From the NCBI GenBank assembly GCA_024867545.1, contig JANFNE010000042.1, positions 303,474 to 367,473 of the forward strand: a stretch of DNA of 64,000 nucleotides, in the 5' to 3' direction. Source of the DNA: Phytopythium helicoides (lineage: Eukaryota; Oomycota; Peronosporomycetes; Pythiales; Pythiaceae). This document shows positions 20,901-28,717 of the stretch, in pieces (positions within the stretch are counted from its first letter, which is position 1; every line of letters begins with the position of its first letter). The translations under genes and the position numbers were made by a program. The notes below the pieces were generated by a model. The model was not told the origin of the DNA. It worked only from the letters and a program-made list of their open reading frames with translations, and did not search any database.

Positions 20901-23059
20901 CAGTTATACATCCAGTTGATCTGAAGAATAAAGATCCACCACATACGATGCTTCGTTTCGAAATCAATCGCATTTCGCCGCAGCAATAGCGTCCACAGAG
21001 GCGCCTCGTTGGTCATACGACTGATGTGTAGTGCTAATGATGCAGCATTGTGTCCAGTTGCCCACGCAACAGAGCTGTTGCGTATACGCACCAAGGAGCC
21101 CTCTAGAGCATCCTTGTATGACGAGGAGCGCGTCAAAGCAGCGTCAGTCCTTACTGCTTTCGTCCGATTCTCAACTGCTTTTTTTGATTCGCCTGGTGAT
21201 GCCTCCACTTTTTGTTTCTCCTGCGCCTTCTTTGCAACGTCAACAATACTAAGGGCTGGTTTTGGCGATCCATTCACCGGTGCAGAGGGAGAATCAAGCG
21301 CAATGGTGCTGATTGAGCTTAAACGAGCTGAAGTTACCGCGGACGAGACTGCAGTAAGAAAGGCAGGCGTGACTTTAGGCTTCTCCTTTATGATGTGCTT
21401 GCGAATGAGCGTAGAAATGGTTTTCTTTGTTTCGAGCGTTCCAATCCCGCCTTGGCCGTTGGGACTCATGAATGAAAAGCGTGCATTGCGGCGAAACATT
21501 ACCGCTGCCATCTCCTCAACTTTTTGTGGGATGAGCGTTGCGTACTGTGGATAGCCTTCAAGCATTCGCTCCATATGTAGCCGGGCAAGTTTATACAACG
21601 TGCAATAAGTTGTAGTTATAATGGTTGCAAAGCGTGGTCGGTTCAGAAATATGCTCATTTCTCCAAATGCACTCCCCTTGCGCACTTCGCGCACCTTGAT
21701 GCCTTCGACCACAACGTGAAGTACGCCTGAGTTTACCAAGTACATTGCGTCACCTAGGTCTCCTGCGTTGAATAACACAAAGTTGGCTGGCAGCGAGATC
21801 ATCTCAAGTAGACTAGTAATGGCAATAATGAACTGCTCGTTGCAGTCCTCGAAGTACGGAATCTTGGCAACCATGTCCTTGACAAGAGTCACCCGAACAT
21901 CTTTGGAAATGGATGCACATAACAGGCGCATGACTTCGCGTTCATTCGACTCGGTATCCGTATAATACCGCTTGAGATAGCCGACAGCTTGCTCCTTCAG
22001 CTCGTCCGGCACGTGGTGGAACGATAGAATGTGCTTAAATTGGTTGATACGGGCGTCAGCTGTCTCGGAGTGGGAGCTCTCGCACTTTGAGATCATGAAA
22101 AACGTTGCACATAGGTACGTAAAGAGCGAAAAACCGCAAAGCCCAACTGTTAGAGCGAACCAAAACTCGATGAGAGCGTGCGGAAGCTCTCCTTCAAACA
22201 GCCCTGTCAGCATCCCGAATGCCCAGAACAGCGACATGAGGTACTTTGTGAGAGTTGACTGTTCATGCTCTGGCTTGTGCGGCAGCCAGTGGTTGGTTCC
22301 ATGCTCGTCGTACCCAAACCAGAAGCGCGCGCACGCTACAAAATGAGATAGCAGCAGAATCACTAGAAGCACTTTGAACATCTTGAGCAGCTCGAAATGT
22401 CGTGCGTAAAGATCGTCGAGTAGTGAGATATACTTTGGCACTCGCCATACCCGAACAAACTTGTGAAGCTCAAGATACACGGGTGAGATTGCACTCGTGA
22501 GTGGTAGTAATGAGAGTGGTGCCAGCGCGACTATATCCAGTACAAAGCGAACCGATTTGAGATACTTGATGCGCGATTTTTTGGCGTCTCGAGTTACATT
22601 TCCGTCTTCATAGTAGCCCGTGTTGAGCTCTACATAGATGTCGATAAGAAAGAAGACCTCGCACACATATATTACAGCAAGGAGGGGAGATAGCCAGTGC
22701 TTGGTGTCGGACTCGAATGTGACAAGGTAGGGTAACACAGCGATCTCGTACAATAGACAGGTAAGCAGTAGTTGGTGCCATACATGGATAGCGCGTGAGT
22801 TGGGGTCGAACGCGCTTCGAACTTCGAAAAGCAATACCTCGATCGAGTTCGAGCGAACTCGTAGGGTTTCTCGCATACTGCTGCGAAAGTGTGATCTGGA
22901 AGGAAGCTGTGTGCTCGCTCGAATTCTGTGAAGCGAGGCTCGCATGGAGTGCCCGCGAGCCAATACTGGTGGTGGGCCCGCAGCTCCATTCTGTGCTGGT
23001 ATTGTAGGCGCTACCGGCGCGGGCTCGGCTTCAATCCGTGTCATCGCGTTGTTCTGCAA
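14957..23059 (-). CDS. Four-module cyclic-nucleotide-gated-like ion channel
   Basis: One intron-free frame encodes 2700 residues. It holds four repeats of a six-helix channel unit plus a cyclic-nucleotide-binding-like domain (CNBD). Helices and CNBD lie at about 91-325/400-515, 705-960/1055-1155, 1205-1470/1550-1745 and 1850-2095/2185-2285. S4-like segments carry spaced R/K (FVRVWRVPKY near 201; IPRLLRIWKL near 808; LVRLVKVPTQ near 1330; LNRCVKLRNF near 1956). Pore loops differ: GLFEGELP (286-293), ALGLTIEP (922-929), ASTQGEKP (1432-1439) and VKKGRTFTP (2046-2054). None is the K+ signature GYG. CNBD1 and CNBD3 keep FGE plus an Arg-x-Ala-type site; CNBD2 (FFGT) and CNBD4 (FGD, no Arg) do not. 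CNBD3 has an insert of about 95 residues. The C-terminal 400 residues are disordered, with an acidic run. One chain could form a whole pore, unlike ordinary tetrameric CNG/HCN channels. It converges with the nucleotidyltransferase gene. Confidence 0.92.
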   Translation of the reverse strand: MQNNAMTRIEAEPAPVAPTIPAQNGAAGPPPVLARGHSMRASLHRIRASTQLPSRSHFRSSMRETLRVRSNSIEVLLFEVRSAFDPNSRAIHVWHQLLLTCLLYEIAVLPYLVTFESDTKHWLSPLLAVIYVCEVFFLIDIYVELNTGYYEDGNVTRDAKKSRIKYLKSVRFVLDIVALAPLSLLPLTSAISPVYLELHKFVRVWRVPKYISLLDDLYARHFELLKMFKVLLVILLLSHFVACARFWFGYDEHGTNHWLPHKPEHEQSTLTKYLMSLFWAFGMLTGLFEGELPHALIEFWFALTVGLCGFSLFTYLCATFFMISKCESSHSETADARINQFKHILSFHHVPDELKEQAVGYLKRYYTDTESNEREVMRLLCASISKDVRVTLVKDMVAKIPYFEDCNEQFIIAITSLLEMISLPANFVLFNAGDLGDAMYLVNSGVLHVVVEGIKVREVRKGSAFGEMSIFLNRPRFATIITTTYCTLYKLARLHMERMLEGYPQYATLIPQKVEEMAAVMFRRNARFSFMSPNGQGGIGTLETKKTISTLIRKHIIKEKPKVTPAFLTAVSSAVTSARLSSISTIALDSPSAPVNGSPKPALSIVDVAKKAQEKQKVEASPGESKKAVENRTKAVRTDAALTRSSSYKDALEGSLVRIRNSSVAWATGHNAASLALHISRMTNEAPLWTLLLRRNAIDFETKHRMWWIFILQINWMYNWIVIPLFLCFPLLEHHLWSIEVVNTIMDLVLWADLYINLNLSYMDNLEKITDTTKTARRYFKKHFWIDFILLLPYRLIPQISPREVARIPRLLRIWKLHSHFREVDAQIQLTSKQRLMLLSVIFFMLYHVIACLYFSVTFFEGFSSASKSWIPSNDLYLYKINATHYMNIYNVTYEAESPEIDAIVAKQYFRSLYYACNVLTALGLTIEPASDNQYGAALIFMLSGFFITAVVVDIVQKRFTASALDQKEFFSTCSRIQMFLRRQNAPLVIHKRVNAFLDYWWSAHRGAFISSLLEELPETIKHEIMCSICKPALQTLALMVGVRPVLSDLEQVFVDNIKFILYGQGETIYRQGDYAGGVFFLLEGEVGLIISGSQPRSIPTGGFFGTAALRLNDTSASYRERSTAISGCVLLFAAREHLRAMQITFPSFADALFDLEKRFLDPKLAKASALATLDSVMANSSETESTFCCGAFAIIDEIVFDPDSTYIIVWETWVFVAMTVQWVSILLRVSFRVEADGFAWAESILVALEISFLLDMFVRCHLGYYEFGNKVMDVTLIKQKYLRSSEFVVDVLALLPLYSIYWGMAATSPSIFHNKSKMAILEMLNLNKLVRLVKVPTQLAALENKYAKFTLELRVFKLIYYTFLLSHVFACIWFDFTNRASYQHMAASISSGHSGGESELHEWLPPVSLLSGTTGLQYFASLFWSFGIMSASTQGEKPKEVTECLCSIGTMTFGFFLFAYVIGNFSDIIDLMDAENREFYAKLSSLRHLLAHFNLPPSVEERFKAYFFFKRFHSITQEHLLEQCLPPSLLTDIRMVHLQPMIMKVSFLADMEGSVTRMLVSQFSQVMVVKDEFVYKFGEVGSDMYFVFTGMLDALLPRDEFARESSIIEPNASQHTPDDTPNGSYRSRLAKGASRRAVAEQQAQYNASSPELQPNPPRRPQIAPSPNKIHPRPHHHATGGIDLNSLTHLTSIGTGSYFGENALFFNSARNAYVVARSSCILYRLSRNSLELVFNRYPDWKQKVLRIMKVQREQNRLNRIAQEEMHSIVSGMEMMGEDELSAERTEEEMLYVRRVRAATSAKRKASLSPKFLHAQQSHDLSRYAPRRLLRLPGSIIKLFYEGAAAQSGLHLGWLRLVAGATVLMSILVPYRVSFDTLERVQGSAVMLRELETVCEFVFIADIWVNWRLQGSQESMDLYEVNHQQAYKKERIIWDVLAALPVDYVVSSFSNHPVFRLNRCVKLRNFFHYMHELNRRNLYNEMHRLRTTFVLYLIVIYWGAATYFAIAISDHYGNKWDAWRPDISLEDPDQRPLRVVRGLFFAMTAFVKKGRTFTPDTTTHFIFAIVTCFVGLLIMAFMIGEIANLFISFIYDEVEYRRNFIAVELYVSRWKITGNLKTRIQAFMSSLWSSHRGVDYQSLLEEVPSSIRTESVLNIADSPLQAFVDDVFRPICRAEPPGSVYDLTQSIARNLKFEGFPRGEDVLVEGSIAKAMYFVVRGALHATSRSHPGLYRDLTFSKGDYFGDKGLLGYSVGVFSVRTLRACDMLSLRAEALLQVLKGHRVYGLAFEFAESAVFHMKQRVHRKNSDTNSSPVPLECQWGLAVLDAIRRKYDACTPDATVTSAASAVSGDGGAAPSGASPDAAAVRRANRKIRVTIDARFSFQSPEDVYASFRPLLQLLVPNGLLHLFAARLLAASGVSTLSSSTFAAARESNSKNTDAPRFSSGSDAGASSSSIVLNTGAENVQVAHSPPLVRTFTAGKELGPITSPTKAQLAASIAPEAKSVGIKKDAEDSKNAVPDGNANSPTAELQDDPTPVSQWLQTTDELLRASPISTNSPAEDNSTPIHDDSDDHDSDDGDDDDDTDDKHPVDFTTRRLSAQISSDRSSPLSGLGLGPSDYDDERHYIVGSRRPSAIAAGAPSMGITRRESHIQHRHSILSAGFNVVRSSDTSEDSLKGKGHESNALSRSASKSHLALSGTNDG

Positions 23060-23709
23060 GGCAATCGGCCTCCTTCGACCCCGTCACTTCGATGAACGGA
23101 GACAACAACACTACTCAGTCAAGAAGAGCTCAACCTTCCTTTTGAAGACGAAGCAAGCAGGCGAAAAACCGCCGGCCGCAAATAGTCATCGAGGCGTTAG
23201 TTGGTCCGCGCTTCCAATGGAATGAGAGTGATGATCCTTCAAGATAGGAGTGCAAGTCGGCTGAAATATTCCAAATTCCATCAAAATAGGCCAACATGTC
23301 AACATTATTACGTGCAACAACCCGCCGGATCCCAGAAAGGTGTCGACACTGCACCACCACTCCACCGCTCCTGGAAAGGTCCTCGTCTCTGTATGAGCCT
23401 GCTTCTACGCCCCGCTCCAGGTCTCCAACCAGGTCGCAGCCTTCTCCTCCACTCGCTATATTATCAATATCGACTCGTGTTGACGTGGCCACCCAGCGTC
23501 TCGCCAGCAAATCGGTGCTCCTGCAAATTTCCCTGAACCAATTCCCCTTCTAAATCGATTACTTGCATTATATACTATAATATCTAAATACCTTCACAAC
23601 ATCATACCCTGCATTACACGAGGGGAAACCTGCGCGTCCGTCCTTTCTCGCTGCTGGTTTTTTCTCCCCCCTTTTTGGCCGCCATATTCAACCAAGCCAA
23701 GCGCCCAGC
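23060..23709. other. Divergent promoter region of the CNG-like channel and ankyrin genes
   Basis: The region separates two start codons pointing away from each other. It becomes pyrimidine-rich close to the ankyrin start (about 23640-23680, runs of T and C). I see no frame that looks coding and no clear binding-site repeat. Confidence 0.4.
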
Positions 23710-25680
23710 ATGGAGCCTTCAGGGCGGGACGCGTCGCCGCCGCGCAAGCGCGCGCGCACGTCGGACGACTCGGCCGAGTCCTCGGCGTCGTCTCCGCCGA
23801 CTGCGCAGACGCAGGCGCCCGCGCTGCGGCTTCCGCGGCTCTCGGCGCTTTCTGGGGGCGTCGGTATCGCTCCTTTCCTCGTCATGTCGCTGCGCGGCCG
23901 GACGGACGGCGCGCACGCTCTGGACGCGTCGGCGGGGGCTGCTGGGGCGCTGGAGGCGGCTGTGACGAGCGATGAGCCCATGCTGTTGGCGGGGGACGCG
24001 AGCGCGGCGCTGCAGGCGGAGGAGTCGACCACGGACGACGAGGAGCTGCAGCAGCTGTCGATGGTGCGGCTGGACGCCGGCGAGGCCGTGCACGAGGGCG
24101 CGGAGCTCAACTACGACGACGTCAAGCTGGTCGTGTTCAGCGCCGCCAAGGACCCGCGGCTGTCGACGCTGCAGAAGAGCATGAGGATGATCAAGATGGC
24201 CGCCAACGGGGCCGAGATGATGCAGAGGCTGGTCAATGATGAAGACGAGACGGGGCTCACGCTGCTCATGATCGGCGTCAAGAACAACCTGCTGCCGTTC
24301 TGCGCGTTCCTGCTGGACGAGGGCGCTGATGTCAACTACAACACGGTGCGTGGTAGTTCATCGATGATTGGGAAGGACCAAGGACGTTATCTAACGGTAT
24401 CGTATGCGGTGGTATGACAGGAAAAGCGCACATACGCGTTGCTGCTGGCGGCGCAGAAGGGGTGGGAGGACATGACCAAGTTTTTGCTGGACCGCGGCGC
24501 TAATGAAGAGTCCAAGAACATGTCGCTCATTCCTGCGGCGCACTTTGGGCACCTGCCGGTTGTCATGCTATTGCTCGCGTGTGGCGCCGACCTCAACTAC
24601 GCCAACAAGAAGGGCACGACGCCGCTCATGCGTGCGGCACAGGAGGGTCGTGACAACGTCGTCAAGTATTTGATTCACCAGGGCGTCGACACGTGCGCTG
24701 CCAATGTGCGTTGTCTGAATTTGATTCCCATGATTTTGAGGAGCAGATTCTAATGGCAGTTGGGATACTTTATGCAGAACGAAGGCATGACGGCCCTGAT
24801 GTTGGCAGCTCAGCGCGGACACGCTCACATTGCCACGACACTGATCGATTCGGGCTCGAACGTCAATAAGCAGACGCGGCAGGGAAGCACGGCACTTTTA
24901 CTCGCTGCAAAGCGTGGACACACGGCTGCCGTCGAGGCGCTGATGACTGCAGGTGCTGACATTTTCCTGAAGGACGATCGCGACAAGACTGCAGCGGAGA
25001 CTGCGCAGCGAAGAGGGCATGTGGATTTGTGCCTCAAGATCACAGTGCAGCACCAGTTGCGCCTCATGCGTGAATTTTTACGCCGCGAGCGGTGCTATAC
25101 CATGATGCACCTGTCAACTTTGTACGTGCTGGGACGTGCAGAGGTGATCCCAGCCTTCAAGAATCCCCAGCGGCAAAAGTACAACGAACTCATGGATCGA
25201 ACAATGCGGCTGCCAAAGCCGCTAGTGCAGAATATCGCAAAGTTTCTCCCGCTGTGCCGAATGTGGGACCGCCAGTTGCGCTACCTGATCTACGAGACAG
25301 CATTGCACTCGAACCGTGTAGTGCAGCAGGGCATCCGCATCATCGACGAGATCCTGCTCAGCTTCAGCCTCGACATGCGGCCCTCGCTAAAGCGCATCAA
25401 GGAGGAGTGTGGCGGTCCGTTGCACGTGTCTGGGCAGCTTGCACTGCTTCGCGACAGCTCGGAGTACCGTAGCCTCTTCACGACTGAGAGTCGGCTACCG
25501 ATGCCTCCCATGATGCTGTTGCAGTTGCGGCGCATGGCGGACATCCAAGGAGCCATCGCCACGTACTCTGCAGGTGGTGCGATCCAGTTTGGGGTCGAGG
25601 TAGCGCAGGATGTGGTCGCTCTGCTAACAGACCTGCTGAACTGGGACACCGCGCGGAAACGCACCGAGCTTCTGCACTGA
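23710..25680 (+). CDS. Ankyrin-repeat protein
   Basis: Exons 23710-24345, 24421-24705 and 24778-25680 encode 607 residues. The introns are 75 and 72 nt with GTGCGT/GTGCGTT donors and CAG acceptors, both phase 0. The second contains CTAATG, a plausible branch site. After a Ser/Ala-rich, acidic N-terminus (1-150), six or so ankyrin repeats span about 175-410. Examples are TLLMIGVKNNLLPFCAFLL, ALLLAAQKGWEDMTKFLL, TPLMRAAQEGRDNVVKYL and TALLLAAKRGHTAAVEALM. The last 200 residues are helical without a family I can name. Ankyrin repeats usually mediate protein binding, so no catalytic role is implied. A second copy lacking the first 195 codons lies at 30403-31788 as part of a tandem duplication. 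Confidence 0.88.
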
Positions 25681-26021
25681 TTGCAGCCACCAGTTTTGAC
25701 GTTGCGTTCGCAATAGTTATTTACACGGGCGAGGTCGGGCGAACGAATGCACGCGCCGAGCGAACCGGGTAGACTAGTCTCATCCAACAATCTAATGATC
25801 TATAGTGGTTATCGTGCAGTCTGCGGCGTTTGTTTCGTGTCGCGATGATTCAGCGGTGTATGCTCAATCACAAACGTGTGGTCTTTGAAGCATCCAGCGC
25901 TGAATGCAAGCGAATAGGTACAAGGAAAGTTCTGTCTGAGGTATTCTCCGAATTCACTTTCTCCGCATGTATGACAATGCATGTATCATTTCGTATTTTG
26001 CCATTCAAGAGAGCTACAACG
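25681..26021. other. Flank between ankyrin gene and small ORF
   Basis: The first 150 bp are nearly identical to the equivalent position in unit B, and the rest diverges more. The frame of the small ORF is open upstream to 25830 in unit A, but in unit B the equivalent frame is broken just before the conserved ATG. I therefore treat the segment as non-coding leader. Confidence 0.4.
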
Positions 26022-26501
26022 ATGACGGGATCATCAGGGCCATTCCATGAGTGTCCAATCCAGCGAGTCGAAGGAAGCATATCGAACTGGTTTACGTGGA
26101 ACCTGAAATTTTGGTGCCGTTTTGTCGAAACGAAAATGTATTACTGGACGTTCGTTCGAGTTTTTGACTCCAGCCAAGAAAAAGAATGCCAAGAGAGCGA
26201 CCACAAAATGCTGCTGGTCTTTATCCGCGAGCTGTACTCCAAAAAGCTTGGAGAGGTCATCGACTCTTGGCACTCGAAAGAATACATACCACTCGAGTAT
26301 CGCCACGCAAAGGTGAAGCTCGGCGACGTATTCGATTTTTACACTTCCAGCGATGGGACTTTGAAAGTCCCCGAATGGCGGAACTTTAGTCACGCAGTGG
26401 ACGAGTATTTGGAGAACGACCCTCGTGTCAAGTCTCACCCCAGCCGTGTGCGCCAGTTCATTGAAGAGAACGGCATCGAGTCGCTAGGAGAGATGAAATA
26501 G
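26022..26501 (+). CDS. Small unknown protein, unit A copy
   Basis: The frame encodes 159 residues from an ATG conserved with the unit B paralogue at 32156; an in-frame upstream start exists at 25830. The product is charged and aromatic-rich (WFTWNLKFWCRF, YYWTFVRV, HAVDEYLEN, HPSRVRQFIEENG), without signal peptide, membrane helix or a domain I recognise. The two copies differ by about 17 residues over the first 148, and the C-terminal tails are rewritten, while the neighbouring kinases differ by 3 residues in 634. Conservation of an open frame in both copies suggests a real protein, but no function can be assigned. Confidence 0.55.
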   Translation: MTGSSGPFHECPIQRVEGSISNWFTWNLKFWCRFVETKMYYWTFVRVFDSSQEKECQESDHKMLLVFIRELYSKKLGEVIDSWHSKEYIPLEYRHAKVKLGDVFDFYTSSDGTLKVPEWRNFSHAVDEYLENDPRVKSHPSRVRQFIEENGIESLGEMK

Positions 26502-26812
26502 GACCGTGTGTCCGGGCCATAAGAGACCGTGCGGTTACCTGAAGAAGATAGAGTCTTCGAAAGCGGTAAAGCCGGTTACTCGGGGGTCTGGCTCAACCTG
26601 TCTTACTATGCTTACAGCACGTGCTGTGCATCCAGACGAGCTTCGAGCTTTGGGGTGACAACGAGCCAATACATGGAGACCACGTCAAAAAGGATACTGA
26701 CGGGTCTCTTATTCTCAATGTATTGCGGATGCATGAGTTGATGAATGCTCTTGACAGTTTAAACCAAGCATACATGTATCAACGCACCAACCCTTCGTTT
26801 GGTAATCAGAAA
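26502..26812. other. Region between small ORF and receptor kinase 3' end
   Basis: This is virtually identical to 32638-32948 in unit B. A 66-codon plus-strand frame (26621-26821) is conserved, but identity here is at the DNA level, so frame conservation is not informative. The region probably holds the 3' ends of the converging small ORF and kinase. Confidence 0.4.
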
Positions 26813-28717
26813 CTATGCTAAAGAAGAGTACTCAAGACTTCGCATGACTTTCTGCAGCTTGTACAGCACTTCTGGAGCCGCAGGGCGATCCCTCGGGTCG
26901 ATCGCCACGCACGCCAAACCCAAGTCTACCATCTCTGGTAACGCATTGTCACTAAATGCCACCCGAAGAGTTCCCATCGCCACCATTTGAAGGATTGCCG
27001 CATCCGGCAACTTTCGACCAGAATCACTCTTCTCTTTCGCGTGTGAGTACGGCAGCACATGGACATCCAGCTCACTAAGCATGACACCGAACGAGAAAAT
27101 GTCGGCCTTGTCGTTGTACTTCCCGCCTATCATGACTTCGGGTGCCATCCACAGCGACGTTCCCACCCCTGCAGTCATTGTGCGATCCTCCCACTCACGA
27201 GATACACCAAAATCTGTAAGTTTGGCGTTCATTTCGTTGTCCAATAGAACATTCTTCGACTTGAGGTCACGGTGAAGCACTGGTTGCTTCAAAGAGTGCA
27301 GATATGTCAATGCATGTGCGATGTGGTAAGCAATGTTGACCTTGGTGGTGTCGAAACCCTTTGGATGTGAGTTCTCCTCAAAGTTTGCTAGTAGTGTACG
27401 TACGTCACCGCCAGGCATGTACTCTGACAAAACACACAAGTCATTGAGCGAGTTCCACGCCAAACCCACAAAATGCACAATTGATGGATGTTCAATGGTC
27501 GCCATCAACTTCGCCTCAGTCAGGAACGCGTTCACGTGCTTGAGATTTTTACGGGTCTCGGGAACCAGCATCTTGATGGCAACAACTTCTCCAATATAGG
27601 TGCCTTTGTAAACCTCTCCGTAGGCACCTCGGCTGAGTAGCGTCTCAATAACGACTTTCTCTCGCGGGACTCGGGATCCAATGATTGTTTCATCTTCCCA
27701 CGGTGAGATATTTCCAGCAATAAGTACACCATGGGAAATGTTAGAAGCAATGCTTGACCCGAGCGTTGGTCGTGCATCGTTCTCACTCTCGAGTAGCGCT
27801 TCTTGGTAGGATTTTTTGGTGTACTTGCGTTTTCGGTAGCAGCATGCGAATGTGCCAATGAAAAGTACCATAACACATACCGAGATTATTATCGCGGCAA
27901 TCGATCCAGTACTGAGTCCTGAACTCAAACCAGCATCGGTAGAAGTTGTGTTTACAGACTCTTGCCACGACGTCACAGAAGATAGCCTCTCGGGTTCACA
28001 CCACAACGCATTTCCCTTGCTGATTTCGCTGGCTGAAATCGTACGGCATGGAACAACGAACATATTTTCCACCAGACATGAGTTGTCGCCCTCACCGAGG
28101 TACTCGAGCGCGGTGTTTGCAAACTGGGTAATTAAGTAAACCATATTGGTTTGGTTGCCCGACTCGGATAAGTCATGTGCGTAAATCTCGGGGTCAAAGC
28201 CCCACGAAAGCGTTTCGGACCCCTTGGAGTACATGGTGATGTTGTTCCACTCAGGCATGTCTAGAGTGTTGTTGTCATCGATAATAGCACAGATAGCCTG
28301 CTTAACGACGGCAGCCGGGTCGCACGACTGGGTGGCGAAGGTCTGGACTCCATCCTTGCATGCCTCTTCAACTTCACACTGTGACGAGTCCAAGGCTTGT
28401 GCCGTTACAAAAATGTCGTTCATAGAGAGCGTGCACTGCGTGTAGATCTGCGTATACTTGTTCGTTCCTCCGAGGCGCATGAGCCCCAAGTCCCACAACA
28501 CAGCCCGCTGCAAACTGATGGATAAGTTCGCGAATGCTTCGTCACTCTGCACACGGTTGTAAAGCGTTGGATACTCGGCGATGGTTGGCAGCGGAGTGGG
28601 TAGACTGTCCAGGTTGTCTATCCGGACCTCACTCAGCTGCTTGGGAATGTCGATGGCAAGTATCTGAGCAGACAAGAGAGCGCTGGCAAGCGCAACGACG
28701 ATAAAAAACGACGGCAT
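26813..28717 (-). CDS. TKL-type transmembrane receptor kinase, unit A copy
   Basis: An intron-free frame encodes 634 residues. A signal peptide (about 1-22) precedes an ectodomain of some 245 residues with several Cys and N-glycosylation motifs. A membrane helix at about 271-294 is followed by a basic stop-transfer (RKRKYTKK). The kinase domain (about 353-628) is complete: glycine loop SRGAYGEV (362-369), K382 in VVAIKML, E402, HRDLKSKN (482-489), DFG (502-504), APE (525-527) and a terminal DPRDRP arginine site. The HRDLKSKN loop and domain order fit the tyrosine-kinase-like receptor kinases common in oomycetes. The ligand is unknown, since the ectodomain has no recognised fold. It differs from the unit B paralogue at three residues (M496, S631, A634). 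Confidence 0.92.
   Translation of the reverse strand: MPSFFIVVALASALLSAQILAIDIPKQLSEVRIDNLDSLPTPLPTIAEYPTLYNRVQSDEAFANLSISLQRAVLWDLGLMRLGGTNKYTQIYTQCTLSMNDIFVTAQALDSSQCEVEEACKDGVQTFATQSCDPAAVVKQAICAIIDDNNTLDMPEWNNITMYSKGSETLSWGFDPEIYAHDLSESGNQTNMVYLITQFANTALEYLGEGDNSCLVENMFVVPCRTISASEISKGNALWCEPERLSSVTSWQESVNTTSTDAGLSSGLSTGSIAAIIISVCVMVLFIGTFACCYRKRKYTKKSYQEALLESENDARPTLGSSIASNISHGVLIAGNISPWEDETIIGSRVPREKVVIETLLSRGAYGEVYKGTYIGEVVAIKMLVPETRKNLKHVNAFLTEAKLMATIEHPSIVHFVGLAWNSLNDLCVLSEYMPGGDVRTLLANFEENSHPKGFDTTKVNIAYHIAHALTYLHSLKQPVLHRDLKSKNVLLDNEMNAKLTDFGVSREWEDRTMTAGVGTSLWMAPEVMIGGKYNDKADIFSFGVMLSELDVHVLPYSHAKEKSDSGRKLPDAAILQMVAMGTLRVAFSDNALPEMVDLGLACVAIDPRDRPAAPEVLYKLQKVMRSLEYSSLA

Noticed and set aside
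26621..26821. 66-codon frame conserved between the two units
   Set aside because: The DNA here is identical between units, so any frame would be conserved; it overlaps the kinase 3' end and has no recognised features.
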